Below are positions 44,937 through 54,771 of a stretch of DNA of 64,000 nt, piece by piece. Position 1 is the first letter of the stretch. Every line of letters starts with the position of its first letter. The notes below the pieces were generated by a model. It saw only the letters and a program-made list of their open reading frames with translations, was not told the origin of the DNA and made no database searches. The translations under genes were made by a program, and so were the position numbers. The DNA lies in the NCBI RefSeq assembly GCF_000346465.2, contig NC_034014.1, positions 30,203,777 through 30,267,776 on the forward strand. The letters are read 5' to 3'. Origin of the DNA: Prunus persica. Its lineage: Eukaryota > Streptophyta > Magnoliopsida > Rosales > Rosaceae.

Positions 44937-45448
44937 TCTATTTTATTTAGCTGCTGCTATGAACTAAGTCATTATGGAGCCTCCCCTTGTAATTTTCTTC
45001 TCAATGATCATTGGCTGCCTTGACTGGAAAGCAGTCATTAGTATGTTCAATTATCGAATTGCTAGAATATCATCATCAGTTTGGGTCCTGATTAGTCATC
45101 ACTATGCAACCAAACACCCACTCTCTAAACAACCAGAAGTGCGTTTAATAACAATATATATGCATTAAATAATGAGATATGCAGGGGAGTTTGGAGAGGT
45201 TTGGAATTTGGAAATAGGAATTGAATGATATTTGACTAGAATACATGGTCCAATTACATGTGTGGCTGCTTCATTGTCTTCATTTGTTTGTAATGGTTGG
45301 TATTACGAGTACATACCCAGCGTTTGAAGTTGAACGCCAGTCCATAGATAGATAGATAGATATATATATATATATATATATACATATTATACATATAGCT
45401 TCTAAGAAGCTGCAGTGCAGGCTGAGGCATTGTTTGTGTTGTGGGAAT
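44937..45448. other. Spacer between SUMO-like copies 2 and 3
   Basis: About 510 bp containing a GATA/TA microsatellite (about 45347-45382). No ORF. Confidence 0.5.
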
Positions 45449-45761
45449 ATGGATATGGACAGACGAACATCCACCCAGGAATCTCATCAGGCTTTCTCTT
45501 GTGAAAGAAGAAGATCCTATAATTCTCAAGCTGCAAAAACAAGATGAACACGATATGTTCTACAGGACTGGTTGAAGTGTGCCGCTGAAATATCTGATTC
45601 GAGATTATTGTGAACGTAAACATCTTGTTTATGAAGAAATGCGTTTCCTTTTCGATGGAAAAAGGATAAACGAAAGTGAAACTCCAGAACAGTTGGAAAT
45701 GGAGGACGATGATGTTATTGATGTTATGTCCGATCAGTTTGGTGGCCAGGCCTGCCCATGA
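45449..45761 (+). pseudogene. SUMO-like copy 3, frameshift and premature stop
   Basis: The C-terminal half (KYLIRDYCERKHLVYEEMRF, FDGKRINESETPEQLEMEDD, DVIDVMSDQFGG) is a clear SUMO-like fold ending at 45761. The upstream half (NLIRLSLVKEEDPIILKLQK) is in the same frame but separated by TGA 45573-45575. The ATG at 45449 is out of frame with it. A shorter protein from an internal start would lack the first strands. The Copia element inserted 50 bp after the stop. Confidence 0.75.
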
Positions 45762-45806
45762 TCTCTCTTATGTTCACGTTCCATTTATTTTCTGTTTGGA
45801 CATGAA

Positions 45807-45811
45807 TCCTC
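45807..45811. repeat. Target-site duplication TCCTC (Copia), left
   Basis: TCCTC precedes the left LTR and recurs exactly at 50173-50177 after the right LTR. Confidence 0.95.
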
Positions 45812-46045
45812 TGCTAAAATATGAAAACTATGAGAGAATATTTGTTTGTGGGAATTTTCTGTGTATTCTTCTCCTTGTAGGAGGTCATATTTATAATACA
45901 ACGAAACCTGAATGGGCAAGTAAATAATAAATTCCTAAATCTATTTGCAGTAGGAAATCAGGAATTAAAGTAAATCAATTACAATTATAATAGGAATTCT
46001 TAGTGTGTAAGGAAAGTAAGTCAATATCCACAAGTCACGCCAACA
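45812..46045 (-). repeat. 3' LTR of the Copia element
   Basis: 234 bp, TG...CA on both strands (plus strand starts TGCTAAAATATG, ends CACGCCAACA). Followed by the purine tract GAGGGGGAG (minus strand, 46046-46054). Confidence 0.95.
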
Positions 46046-46052
46046 CTCCCCC

Positions 46053-49000
46053 TCACGTTGGTGCATAGATGTCGCCAATGCCCAACTGATCTAGTGAATT
46101 GTGGAATGCTTTACTGGAAATCGCCTTTGTCAAAATATCCGCCAATTGATCCTCGGATTTCACAAAAGGAAACTGAAACACTTTAGCCTCAAGCTTTTGT
46201 TTGATGAAGTGTCGATCCACCTCAACATGTTTAGTACGATCATGCTGAACCGGATTCTGTGCAATGGCTATAGCAGCCTTGTTATCACAAAAGAGATTCA
46301 TTGTGGATGTAGGTTTATACCCAAGTTCAGTAAGCAACTTTCTTAACCAAAGAAGTTCACAAATCCCTTTAGTCATGCCTCTGAACTCAGCTTCTGCACT
46401 GGATAAAGCTACTACATTCTGTTTCTTGCTTCTCCATGTCACCAAATTACCTCCCACGAATGTGAAGTAACCCGATGTGGATTTTCTATCTGTTACATTA
46501 CCTGCCCAATCTGCATCTGAATAACCATCAATATTTAGATGACCATGCTTTGAGAACATAAGTCCTTTTCCAGGTGCAGACTTCAAATATCTAAGTATCC
46601 GAAGAACTGCATTCATATGGTCTTCACTTGGAGAGTGCATAAATTGACTGACAACGCTCACCGCATAAGCAATGTCTGGTCGAGTATGTGACAAATAGAT
46701 CAATCTTCCCACTAACCTTTGGTATCTTTCTTTGTTAGTTGGAACTTGATCCGGATATTCTCCAAGATGATGATTCTGAATAATAGGAGTGTCCGCAGGT
46801 TTACAATCTAGCATTCCTGTGTCTGTCAACAAGTCTAAGACATATTTCCTTTGAGAGAGAAATATGCCTTGCTGCGATCGAGCCACCTCAATTCCCAAGA
46901 AATACTTGAGTCCACCTAGATCCTTCATCTCAAACTCCGTAGCCAGATAGTCTTGTAGCTGTGATATTTCCTGTTTATCATTCCCAGTAATAATCATATC
47001 ATCAACATAAATTATTAGTGCTGTTACCTTCCCTTTTCGATGTTTCAAGAACAAAGTATGATCTGAGTTGCACTGTTTGAAACCATTATTCTTCATTGCC
47101 ATGGTGAACCGTCCAAACCATGCACGTGGTGACTGTTTCAATCCATACAATGCTTTTCGTAACCTGCAAACTGTTCCAGTCTGAGTAGTATTATATCCAG
47201 GAGGAATGTCCATGTACACCTCCTCCGTGAGTTCGCCATGTAGAAAAGCATTCTTTACATCAAACTGGTGTAGTGGCCAATCTAAATTAGCTGCAAGGGA
47301 CAATAAGACTCTGACGGTGTTTAACTTTGCAACGGGAGCAAAGGTTTCTTCATAGTCTATACCATAGGTCTGTGTGTACCCTTTTGCCACAAGTCTTGCC
47401 TTGTATCGCTCGATAGATCCATCTGCATTGTGTTTTATAGTAAACACCCATCTACATCCGATAGTCTTTTTTCCTCGGGGTATAATCTCCAATGTCCAAG
47501 TCTGATTTTTCTCAAGGGCTTTCATCTCCTCTTTTATAGCTTGGACCCACTTAGGATCTTTCAATGCTTCAGAGACCTTGGTTGGAATATGGATAGCAGA
47601 CAACTGATGCACAAAAGCCTTAAGTGGTTCAGACAGCTTCTCAGTGGATACATGATTTGCAATTGGATACTTGGATGTCTTGCCAATATCAGGTGAATAA
47701 CGGTTTGGTGGCTTCCCACGATTTTGCCTGAAAGGTAATTGATATCCAATAGTTTTATCATCTAAATGCACAAGTCTAGTAGGAGTAGTTACCTCAAGGA
47801 TATTCTCAAGAGATTGGTCTGTTGGTACTGTTGAGTTAGAGGGGGGGTCTTCATCTTGTTGTTCTGTATTGTCTGTAAGTGTGAGACTCGGATCAGAAAT
47901 ATCTTCGCGTGGATCAGGTGGGTCAGGCAATTGATCGCTATGAATGAGCGATTGGTCGCTTTTCGACAGAGAGTAATCTCGTGCTCCAGACTCGGAATGA
48001 TCAATCATTTCTGTACAAAGGAGAATTTCTTGATTTTCCAAGTTGCTCCAATTCTTCTCTTCACTTCGTATCTCCCCCTGAAGTGTAGAATTGGATGATG
48101 GGTCATGGAAGAACAGCTCAGATTCCAGAAAGGTCACATCCAAAGTGACATAGGTTCGTTGGGTAGGAGGGTGATAACAACGGTAGCCTTTCTGATGAGT
48201 GGCATAACCCATAAAAACACAACGAAGCGCACATGGATCAAGTTTGCTACGTTGATTTTTGTGGAGATGAACGAAAGCCACACATCCAAAGATTCGGGGT
48301 GTGAGTACCAAAACAGATGGCAGAGGTCTGTGTTGTGCAAGCACCTGTAAGGGAGTTTTAAAGGTCAGTACACTAGAAGGCATGCGGTTGATCAGATGAA
48401 CTGCGGTGACAATAGCATCATCCCAGTGATGGCGAGGAACATGAGCGCCAATCAGAAGTGCTCGGGCGGTTTCAAGAAGATGTCGATTCTTTCGTTCAGC
48501 AACACCATTTTGTTGTGGTGTCTGAGGACAAGTCGTCTCATGGATAATTCCATGTTGTTGGAAGTAAGTCTGAAAGTCATGATTGACAAATTCTCCACCA
48601 GTGTCGGAGCGAAGAATCTGGATTTGAGCATTAAACTGAGTTTTCATCTGTTTGTGGAAGGACTGAAAACAGGAAAACACTTCGTTTTTATTCTTCAGCA
48701 AATAAAGCCATGTCATCCGTGTACAATCATCGATGAATGTGACAAACCATCGAACACCAGAAGGAGCAGTGATAGGAGAAGGTCCCCAGACATCAGAGTG
48801 AATTAACGTAAATGGAGTAGTACACTTGTTCGTACTCAACGGGTAGGGCACACGGTGACTCTTGGCCAAAATACAAGTATCACATGTGAAGTCAGAGTCC
48901 TTGAAACCTGAGAATAAATCTGGTATAAGATGCTTCATATAACTAAAAGAAGGATGTCCCAATCGACGGTGCCACAACCAGATTTGCTTTTGTTTGCTAT

Positions 49001-49487
49001 CAAAGGGATGTGTCACGCTGTTAGCCATGCCGGGACTGAAGTCATCGACATAATATAGCCCCCCTCTCTTAGTACCACGACCAAGAATCTCCTTAGTGTG
49101 AATATCCTGAAGCAAACAAAAACTCGGGTAAATGAGTACACAACAATTCAATTGTTCAGTAAGCTGACTAACTGACAATAATTTAGTGGATAAAGATGGA
49201 ACAAGTAAAGTATTAGACAGTGTGAGAGAGGATGAGAGTGCAACAGTGCCAGCCCCTGTCACAGGATAAGTAACACCATTGGCATTTGCAATACAGGTTC
49301 GTCGAGGTTGTGTAGTATTCAGAAAATCATCAGGATCAAACGTCATATGATCAGTTGCACCGGAATCAATTATCCAGCTCATGGAATCAATCTTATCGGA
49401 AGTATGGAATCCATAACCAGTACCATTACTGGTCATATTGCATGGTCCTCGATCTATAAGAGTAGCCCACCAATTTGGGGTAGCCAT
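46053..49487 (-). CDS. Copia Pol polyprotein: protease, integrase, RT, RNase H
   Basis: 1144 residues without internal stops. Order: protease (WIIDSGATDHMTFD), GAG-pre-integrase (LWHRRLGHPSFSYMKHL, CDTCILAK), integrase core (IHSDVWGP, FIDDCTRMTWLY, SDTGGEFVNHDF, PQQNGVAERKNRHLLE), RT (WVFTIKHNADGSIERYKARL, FDVKNAFLHGEL, LIIYVDDMIITG) and RNase H (SDADWAGN, SSAEAEFRGM, CDNKAAIAIAQNP). Catalytic residues appear present. The ATG at 49485-49487 overlaps, in another frame, a remnant of the zinc-knuckle tail (CFKSHGYPK), so the natural Gag-Pol frame is broken just upstream. Confidence 0.93.
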   Translation of the reverse strand: MATPNWWATLIDRGPCNMTSNGTGYGFHTSDKIDSMSWIIDSGATDHMTFDPDDFLNTTQPRRTCIANANGVTYPVTGAGTVALSSSLTLSNTLLVPSLSTKLLSVSQLTEQLNCCVLIYPSFCLLQDIHTKEILGRGTKRGGLYYVDDFSPGMANSVTHPFDSKQKQIWLWHRRLGHPSFSYMKHLIPDLFSGFKDSDFTCDTCILAKSHRVPYPLSTNKCTTPFTLIHSDVWGPSPITAPSGVRWFVTFIDDCTRMTWLYLLKNKNEVFSCFQSFHKQMKTQFNAQIQILRSDTGGEFVNHDFQTYFQQHGIIHETTCPQTPQQNGVAERKNRHLLETARALLIGAHVPRHHWDDAIVTAVHLINRMPSSVLTFKTPLQVLAQHRPLPSVLVLTPRIFGCVAFVHLHKNQRSKLDPCALRCVFMGYATHQKGYRCYHPPTQRTYVTLDVTFLESELFFHDPSSNSTLQGEIRSEEKNWSNLENQEILLCTEMIDHSESGARDYSLSKSDQSLIHSDQLPDPPDPREDISDPSLTLTDNTEQQDEDPPSNSTVPTDQSLENILEVTTPTRLVHLDDKTIGYQLPFRQNRGKPPNRYSPDIGKTSKYPIANHVSTEKLSEPLKAFVHQLSAIHIPTKVSEALKDPKWVQAIKEEMKALEKNQTWTLEIIPRGKKTIGCRWVFTIKHNADGSIERYKARLVAKGYTQTYGIDYEETFAPVAKLNTVRVLLSLAANLDWPLHQFDVKNAFLHGELTEEVYMDIPPGYNTTQTGTVCRLRKALYGLKQSPRAWFGRFTMAMKNNGFKQCNSDHTLFLKHRKGKVTALIIYVDDMIITGNDKQEISQLQDYLATEFEMKDLGGLKYFLGIEVARSQQGIFLSQRKYVLDLLTDTGMLDCKPADTPIIQNHHLGEYPDQVPTNKERYQRLVGRLIYLSHTRPDIAYAVSVVSQFMHSPSEDHMNAVLRILRYLKSAPGKGLMFSKHGHLNIDGYSDADWAGNVTDRKSTSGYFTFVGGNLVTWRSKKQNVVALSSAEAEFRGMTKGICELLWLRKLLTELGYKPTSTMNLFCDNKAAIAIAQNPVQHDRTKHVEVDRHFIKQKLEAKVFQFPFVKSEDQLADILTKAISSKAFHNSLDQLGIGDIYAPT

Positions 49488-49564
49488 GCGATTTAAAACA
49501 GTCTCGCAAGTGTGTCGTGATCACCACATTATGCCGCAATCTAGTCCATGTGTCGGGTCGTAGT

Positions 49565-49879
49565 CTAAATCTGTGCAACGGAAGATGCATAGGATACAGG
49601 TTGAGTAGGAATTTGGATCGAAATCTGAGCCTGAGTCGGGGCCGGAGTCGGAGTCGGAATTGGGATCAGGGTCTGAATAAGAGACAAATTCGGGGTTGGG
49701 GTCATCCTCGTCGGGGTCGTCAAAAAAGGATCCTGATTCTGGATCGGGTTCAGGGTCAAAGTCTGCATCTGTAGGAGCGGAGCCATCTGGGCACTCAACC
49801 CAATGATGGTTGGTGGAGAATGAGAGAAGGAGTCGGTGGTGCTACCTCCATGAGGGTTGAAAAAATCATCAACCCCCAT
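49565..49879 (-). CDS. Residual gag-leader ORF of the Copia element
   Basis: 104 residues starting MGVDDFFNPHGGSTTDSFSH, typical of the N-terminal end of plant Copia Gag, then a Pro/Thr/Gln-rich low-complexity stretch and a stop. The UBN2-type capsid domain and the zinc knuckle are absent. It is likely the relic of an internally deleted gag; whether it is translated is unknown. Confidence 0.5.
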   Translation of the reverse strand: MGVDDFFNPHGGSTTDSFSHSPPTIIGLSAQMAPLLQMQTLTLNPIQNQDPFLTTPTRMTPTPNLSLIQTLIPIPTPTPAPTQAQISIQIPTQPVSYASSVAQI

Positions 49880-49926
49880 AGCAGCGGCGGGGGTTTGAAA
49901 CTAGAGTCAGCAATTCCAAGATCGCC

Positions 49927-49938
49927 GCTCTGATACCA
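49927..49938 (-). other. Primer-binding site (initiator tRNA-Met)
   Basis: TGGTATCAGAGC on the minus strand abuts the 5' LTR. This is the standard plant Copia PBS. Confidence 0.92.
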
Positions 49939-50172
49939 TGCTAAAATATGAAAACTATGAGAGAATATTTGTTTGTGGGAATTTTCTGTGTATTCTTCTC
50001 CTTGTAGGAGGTCATATTTATAATACAACGAAACCTGAATGGGCAAGTAAATAATAAATTCCTAAATCTATTTGCAGTAGGAAATCAGGAATTAAAGTAA
50101 ATCAATTACAATTATAATAGGAATTCTTAGTGTGTAAGGAAAGTAAGTCAATATCCACAAGTCACGCCAACA
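49939..50172 (-). repeat. 5' LTR of the Copia element
   Basis: 234 bp; no difference found from the LTR at 45812-46045. TSD copy TCCTC follows at 50173-50177. Confidence 0.95.
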
Positions 50173-50177
50173 TCCTC

Positions 50178-50956
50178 CACTTGCATGGGTTCTGTTTTTT
50201 CTCTGTTTTCTTTCAATTTATTTGATTCCTCCTATAAAATAAAATTTTGGCTGAGCTCAGATTAGCTTAAGACAAGTTTTTCTTTTGTTGCCTGCACTTA
50301 TTTTATTCTCAGTTTAAAAATGAATTCATTGACGGAGATTACCACTCTGAATCTGATTATATTTGAAGTAGTGCAATGCAAAACCCGGCCTAAATGAAAT
50401 AATAATAACCAAGGTGCTTGGTACTATTTGGTGTCTGGTGTTTGGTGTTTGGTTTTATCCACTCCCTCTTTTGTTCCTTGTCAGTGCTGCCAAGCCAATG
50501 GCAACAACTGAGCTTAATTACGTTGTGAGTTGCTGGAATATCCCAATCCATGTCCTGCTTCAAAATTGGACTGAACTTAATTAGGAGCTAGCAGACGATT
50601 AACCTCAATCATTTGACAGCTAGCATGCCGATTAAAGATGTTATTCAAAACCAACTACTTGGTCTTGATAAGCTTTGTTCTCGACTCTCTTCAATTAATG
50701 ACACTAAATAAAGATCTTATGCCCTGCTAGTTTTTACTAGCACCACCACCACCTAATTTTCTTGTTTAGTGCTAAACGTTGATGGTATCAATCAATTACA
50801 CAGAAGCCGGCCCCTAATGATCATTTCTTGGCATTTTCTGTATCATTTTGTTTTTCTTCGTTTCATTCGCAAAACGGCAACTCACATTCACAGGCACAGC
50901 CCTACTATATATAAATCCATTGCAACAGAAGCAAAGCTCTCATTGCAATAGAAACA
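50178..50956. other. Upstream region of the subtilase gene
   Basis: 780 bp, AT-rich. TATATATAAAT at 50906-50916 lies ~40 bp before the ATG, implying a very short 5' UTR. No ORF or repeat. Confidence 0.5.
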
Positions 50957-53257
50957 ATGGGGCATCATCATAATGGGGTTCCTCTTCCCTTCATTTTCTC
51001 CCTTGTTGGATTGTTTCTGTTGGCTCTGCATGTTAACATGTCTTCAGCGGCAGAGCGGTCGACTTATATCGTCCACATGGACAAGTCTCTCATGCCCAAG
51101 TCCTACGCTAGTCATCAACATTGGTACTCTTCCATTGTTGATTCTTTCAAAGCTCAAATTCCCACCTCATCGGATGGCCACAAAATCTCACCATCCCTTC
51201 TGTACACCTATGACAATGCCTTTCATGGGTTCAGTGCGGTTCTGTCTGCAGAGGAATTGGAGACTCTAAAAAATTCCCCCGGTTTCGTCTCAGCTTACAG
51301 TGACAAGTCCATTACACTTGACACCACCCATACCACTCAATTTCTCTCCCTCAATCCTTCCACCGGTCTCTGGCCTGCTTCGAATTATGGGGAAGACATC
51401 ATCATTGGTGTCATTGATACTGGGGTCTGGCCAGAGAGTAAGAGCTTCAGAGATGATGGTATGACCAAGAAACTTCCAGCTAGGTGGAAAGGAACATGTG
51501 AGGTTGGACAAGAGTTCAATTCCTCTCTTTGTACCTTTAAATTGATCGGAGCTAGATACTTCAACAAGGGTGTCATGGCTGCAAATCCTGGTGTCACACT
51601 TAGCATGAACTCTGCTAGAGACTCTCAAGGGCACGGGACACATACATCTTCCACAGCTGCAGGAAACTATGTAGATGATGCATCTTATTTTGGTTACGCT
51701 AAAGGAACAGCTAGAGGCGTAGCACCACGTTCCAGACTTGCCATTTACAAGGTTATCTGGGATGAGGGTCGTTATGCCTCTGATGTCCTAGCTGGTATGG
51801 ACCAAGCTATAGCTGACGGTGTGGATGTTATTTCGATTTCCTCGGGCTTTGATAGCGTGCCATTGTATGAGGATCCTGTAGCCATAGCTTCTTTTGCAGC
51901 CATGGAGAAGGGTGTGGTGGTTTCAACTTCTGCAGGAAACGAAGGCCCCAGCCTTGGGACATTGCACAATGGCATCCCTTGGGTCTTGACTGTTGCAGCA
52001 GGCACAGTGGACCGCTCATTTGGTGGAACATTAACCCTCGGCAATGGGTTAACCATTACTGGATTTACCTTGTTCCCAACAAATGCCATAGTAGAAAACT
52101 TTCCACTGGTTTACAACAAGACCTTCTCAGCATGCAACTCAACAGAACTGCTATCAAGTGCCCCAGATGCAATCATCATATGTGATGACACTTGGCCTAT
52201 TCGTAGCCAATTATTTCTTATAATTCAATCAAAGGTTCTTGGAGCCGTTTTTATCTCCAGTGATCCTGAAATACTTGAGTTAGGATACGTTGCATCTCCT
52301 AGTGTTGTGGTAAATCCAAAGGATGCACCGCCTGTGATCAAATATGCAAAAAAAAGTGCTAAGCCTACTGTCAGCATCAAATTCCAACAAACGTTGATTG
52401 GGACAAAGCCTGCACCGGCTGCTGCTTTTTACACTTCAAGAGGTCCTTCGCCAAGTTATCCAAGCATCTTGAAGCCGGACATAATGGCACCAGGGTCGTT
52501 AGTTTTGGCTTCTTGGGCTCCCAAGGTTCCAGCCGGCCGTATTGGCTTCAATGTGTACTTACCTAGTGACTACAATTTGATATCCGGGACATCCATGTCT
52601 TGTCCTCATGCTTCAGGTGTGGCTGCCCTATTGAAAGGTGCGCACCCGGAATGGAGCGCAGCAGCAATTAGGTCTGCTTTGATGACCACGGCCAACCCCT
52701 TGGACAATACCAACAATCCAATTCGTGACGATGGTGATAATTTCAACTTCGCTTCACCATTAGCTATGGGAGCAGGTCAGATTGATCCTAATAGAGCACT
52801 TGAACCGGGCTTAATATATGATGCAACCCCACAAGACTATGTCAATCTCTTATGCTCCACTAATTTTACCCGGAAGCAGATCTTAGCCATCACCAGATCA
52901 TATGCCTATGATTGTTCCAACCCATCTTGCGATCTTAACTATCCATCATTTATCGCCTTGTACAACGACCATCACAAAACCAAGACAAAGGTTCAAAAAT
53001 TTCAGAGGACCGTAACTAACGTGGGAGACGGTGCAGCTAGGTACAAGGCTGCTGTGATTGCTCCAAAGGGTTCTAAGGTGACGGTCTCACCAGAGATACT
53101 GATCTTTGGGGAGACATATGAGAAGCAAAGCTTTACAGTGACTATAAAATACAAGGCGAAAAAGAAAGGAACTGTTTCATCTGGTGCACTTGTTTGGATA
53201 GAACAAAATGGAAAATACACTGTGAGGAGCCCCATTGTAGTGTCACCTCTTGTTTGA
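50957..53257 (+). CDS. Secreted subtilisin-like serine protease (subtilase, SBT1-like)
   Basis: Single exon, 766 residues, as usual for SBT1 genes. A signal peptide (FIFSLVGLFLLALHVNM) precedes an I9 propeptide (STYIVHMDKSLMPKSYASHQ to YTYDNAFHGFSAVLS). The catalytic domain has Asp (VIDTGVWPES, about 153), His (SQGHGTHTSSTAAG, about 226), the oxyanion Asn (SAGNEGP) and Ser (SGTSMSCPHASG, about 544). A PA insert lies at about 370-460 and the fibronectin III-like end carries FQRTVTNVGDGAARYKAAV. All catalytic residues are present. Expected to act in the apoplast on peptide or wall-protein substrates; the substrate is unknown. A broken paralogue lies 1.4 kb downstream. Confidence 0.96.
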   Translation: MGHHHNGVPLPFIFSLVGLFLLALHVNMSSAAERSTYIVHMDKSLMPKSYASHQHWYSSIVDSFKAQIPTSSDGHKISPSLLYTYDNAFHGFSAVLSAEELETLKNSPGFVSAYSDKSITLDTTHTTQFLSLNPSTGLWPASNYGEDIIIGVIDTGVWPESKSFRDDGMTKKLPARWKGTCEVGQEFNSSLCTFKLIGARYFNKGVMAANPGVTLSMNSARDSQGHGTHTSSTAAGNYVDDASYFGYAKGTARGVAPRSRLAIYKVIWDEGRYASDVLAGMDQAIADGVDVISISSGFDSVPLYEDPVAIASFAAMEKGVVVSTSAGNEGPSLGTLHNGIPWVLTVAAGTVDRSFGGTLTLGNGLTITGFTLFPTNAIVENFPLVYNKTFSACNSTELLSSAPDAIIICDDTWPIRSQLFLIIQSKVLGAVFISSDPEILELGYVASPSVVVNPKDAPPVIKYAKKSAKPTVSIKFQQTLIGTKPAPAAAFYTSRGPSPSYPSILKPDIMAPGSLVLASWAPKVPAGRIGFNVYLPSDYNLISGTSMSCPHASGVAALLKGAHPEWSAAAIRSALMTTANPLDNTNNPIRDDGDNFNFASPLAMGAGQIDPNRALEPGLIYDATPQDYVNLLCSTNFTRKQILAITRSYAYDCSNPSCDLNYPSFIALYNDHHKTKTKVQKFQRTVTNVGDGAARYKAAVIAPKGSKVTVSPEILIFGETYEKQSFTVTIKYKAKKKGTVSSGALVWIEQNGKYTVRSPIVVSPLV

Positions 53258-54415
53258 GTTGATGCCTTAATGGTCATGCCTCAGAGGCTTGGCAATTTAG
53301 ATGAGAATAAATTTTTTAAGTAATCCACATTCTATGCATGCTAAGAGTTTGAATTTGAGAAAATTAAAAGGTATCTGTCTCTCTTATTTCTAATGGAATG
53401 AATGAATTTCTCTTTCAAAAGTAAGAAGACATGAATGAATCAAATCCAAATTACTGAGTCTCTTTGCTTTTCAGCACCACCATCATCATCAGTATCAATT
53501 ATGTGGCAATGGCATGACAATGAGTTGAGGGTAATGACAAGACTGCATCCTCCAAGAAGGAAAGCAATAGCTTGCAAATGTTGATGAACACATGACCTAT
53601 AATGCAACTTTTTAATTACCAAACAAAGTTTCTCCACTTTAGCTCCTTTAAAAAAAAAAATTTTAAAAAAAATGATGTTGCTTCTGAAATGGTTGAACAT
53701 TTTAAGGGACATCTATTTCTAAATTCTATTGCATGTAAAGTTAATTTGACCCTGGTTGGATGGATTATATCATTATTTAGAGATCCATTTCACATGTACA
53801 TCTCTCACACCTTTTTTGAGTTTGAGTTCTCTGTCTGCGACTCTGTTTCATTTCATAATGCTCTATTTGGTTAACATTACTTTTTAAAAAAAAAAAAAAA
53901 ATGTAACTTCATTCAACTGAGGAAAGAATATACAAAGAAAACAACTTTGAAAGGCCGAAGGGCAATAATGTAGCCTCGTTAAAATCTTGCCTCGTTAACT
54001 CTTTTTTCTTAGAAAAAAATTAATTTATTGCAGTTTACCTTAATACTTATTTAAGTGAAAAACCAAGTTTTGAGTATTGGATCGGTAGTAATCTTTTACT
54101 GTTCCATTCCACCCCAGTAGCATTATTAGACGCAATTTAACTTGGCTTTTCATTTCACAATTTTTGAATCAAAATGTCATTCATACATATACTCTGTCAA
54201 AAGTCAGTATCCTTAATAAACTCTTGATACATGAGAAATAATAATAGAGGAATAGCTTCACCAAACTCCGTAGAAATCAACTGAGGAGAGATTAAAAGTT
54301 TGATGAGTATCAGCTGTGCTTTCTGTGGACATATCCCCAGCCAGTACTACCACTATTTCCCGTGTCAACAGAGGTTTCATTTCCATGCTTGGACTTGTGG
54401 CTCGTATTTGAAGGG
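53258..54415. other. Spacer after the subtilase
   Basis: 1.16 kb of AT-rich sequence with A-tracts (53650-53672, 53885-53900). I see no gene or bounded repeat. Confidence 0.4.
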
Positions 54416-54551
54416 TATAGCCGCACGGCTATACTTTTATTATTTCTATTTATAGACTATAGCCGCGCGGCTCTACTTTTAAAATTTATATCTATAGCGT
54501 ACAGCCGAACGGCTCTACTGTCTACTTATAGATTATAGCCGTGCGGCTATA
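54416..54551. repeat. Four tandem palindromes of the form TATAGCCG-NN-CGGCTATA
   Basis: Units at 54416-54433, 54458-54475, 54500-54517 and 54534-54551, spaced 42, 42 and 34 bp. The first (TATAGCCGCACGGCTATA) and last (TATAGCCGTGCGGCTATA) have perfect 8-bp arms and are reverse complements of each other. The middle two keep AGCCG-NN-CGGCT. AT-rich linkers separate them. Confidence 0.88.
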
Positions 54552-54771
54552 CTTTAAAATATTCTATTTTTTCTCCAAAGAAACAATTATTAAAATATAA
54601 TTATTAATTAAAGTAACTAAAAAAGACTATCCTGGCATTCTGAAGCCGAATGTAATGGCGTCCGGTTCTCTCGTCTTGGCGGCTTGGATCCCGAACGACA
54701 CTGTTGGTCAAATTGGGCAGAATGTTTTCTTGTCCAATGAGTACCATATGGTAGTTTCTGGGACACCCATC

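Larger units (their letters stand above)
45812..50172 (-). mobile_element. Ty1/Copia retrotransposon, recent, gag-deficient
   Basis: 4361 bp on the minus strand. The 234-bp LTRs showed no difference on reading. Target duplication TCCTC, PBS complementary to initiator tRNA-Met, and a purine tract next to the 3' LTR are all present. The pol ORF is intact, but between the PBS and pol only ~450 bp remain, so most of gag is missing. Confidence 0.95.
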
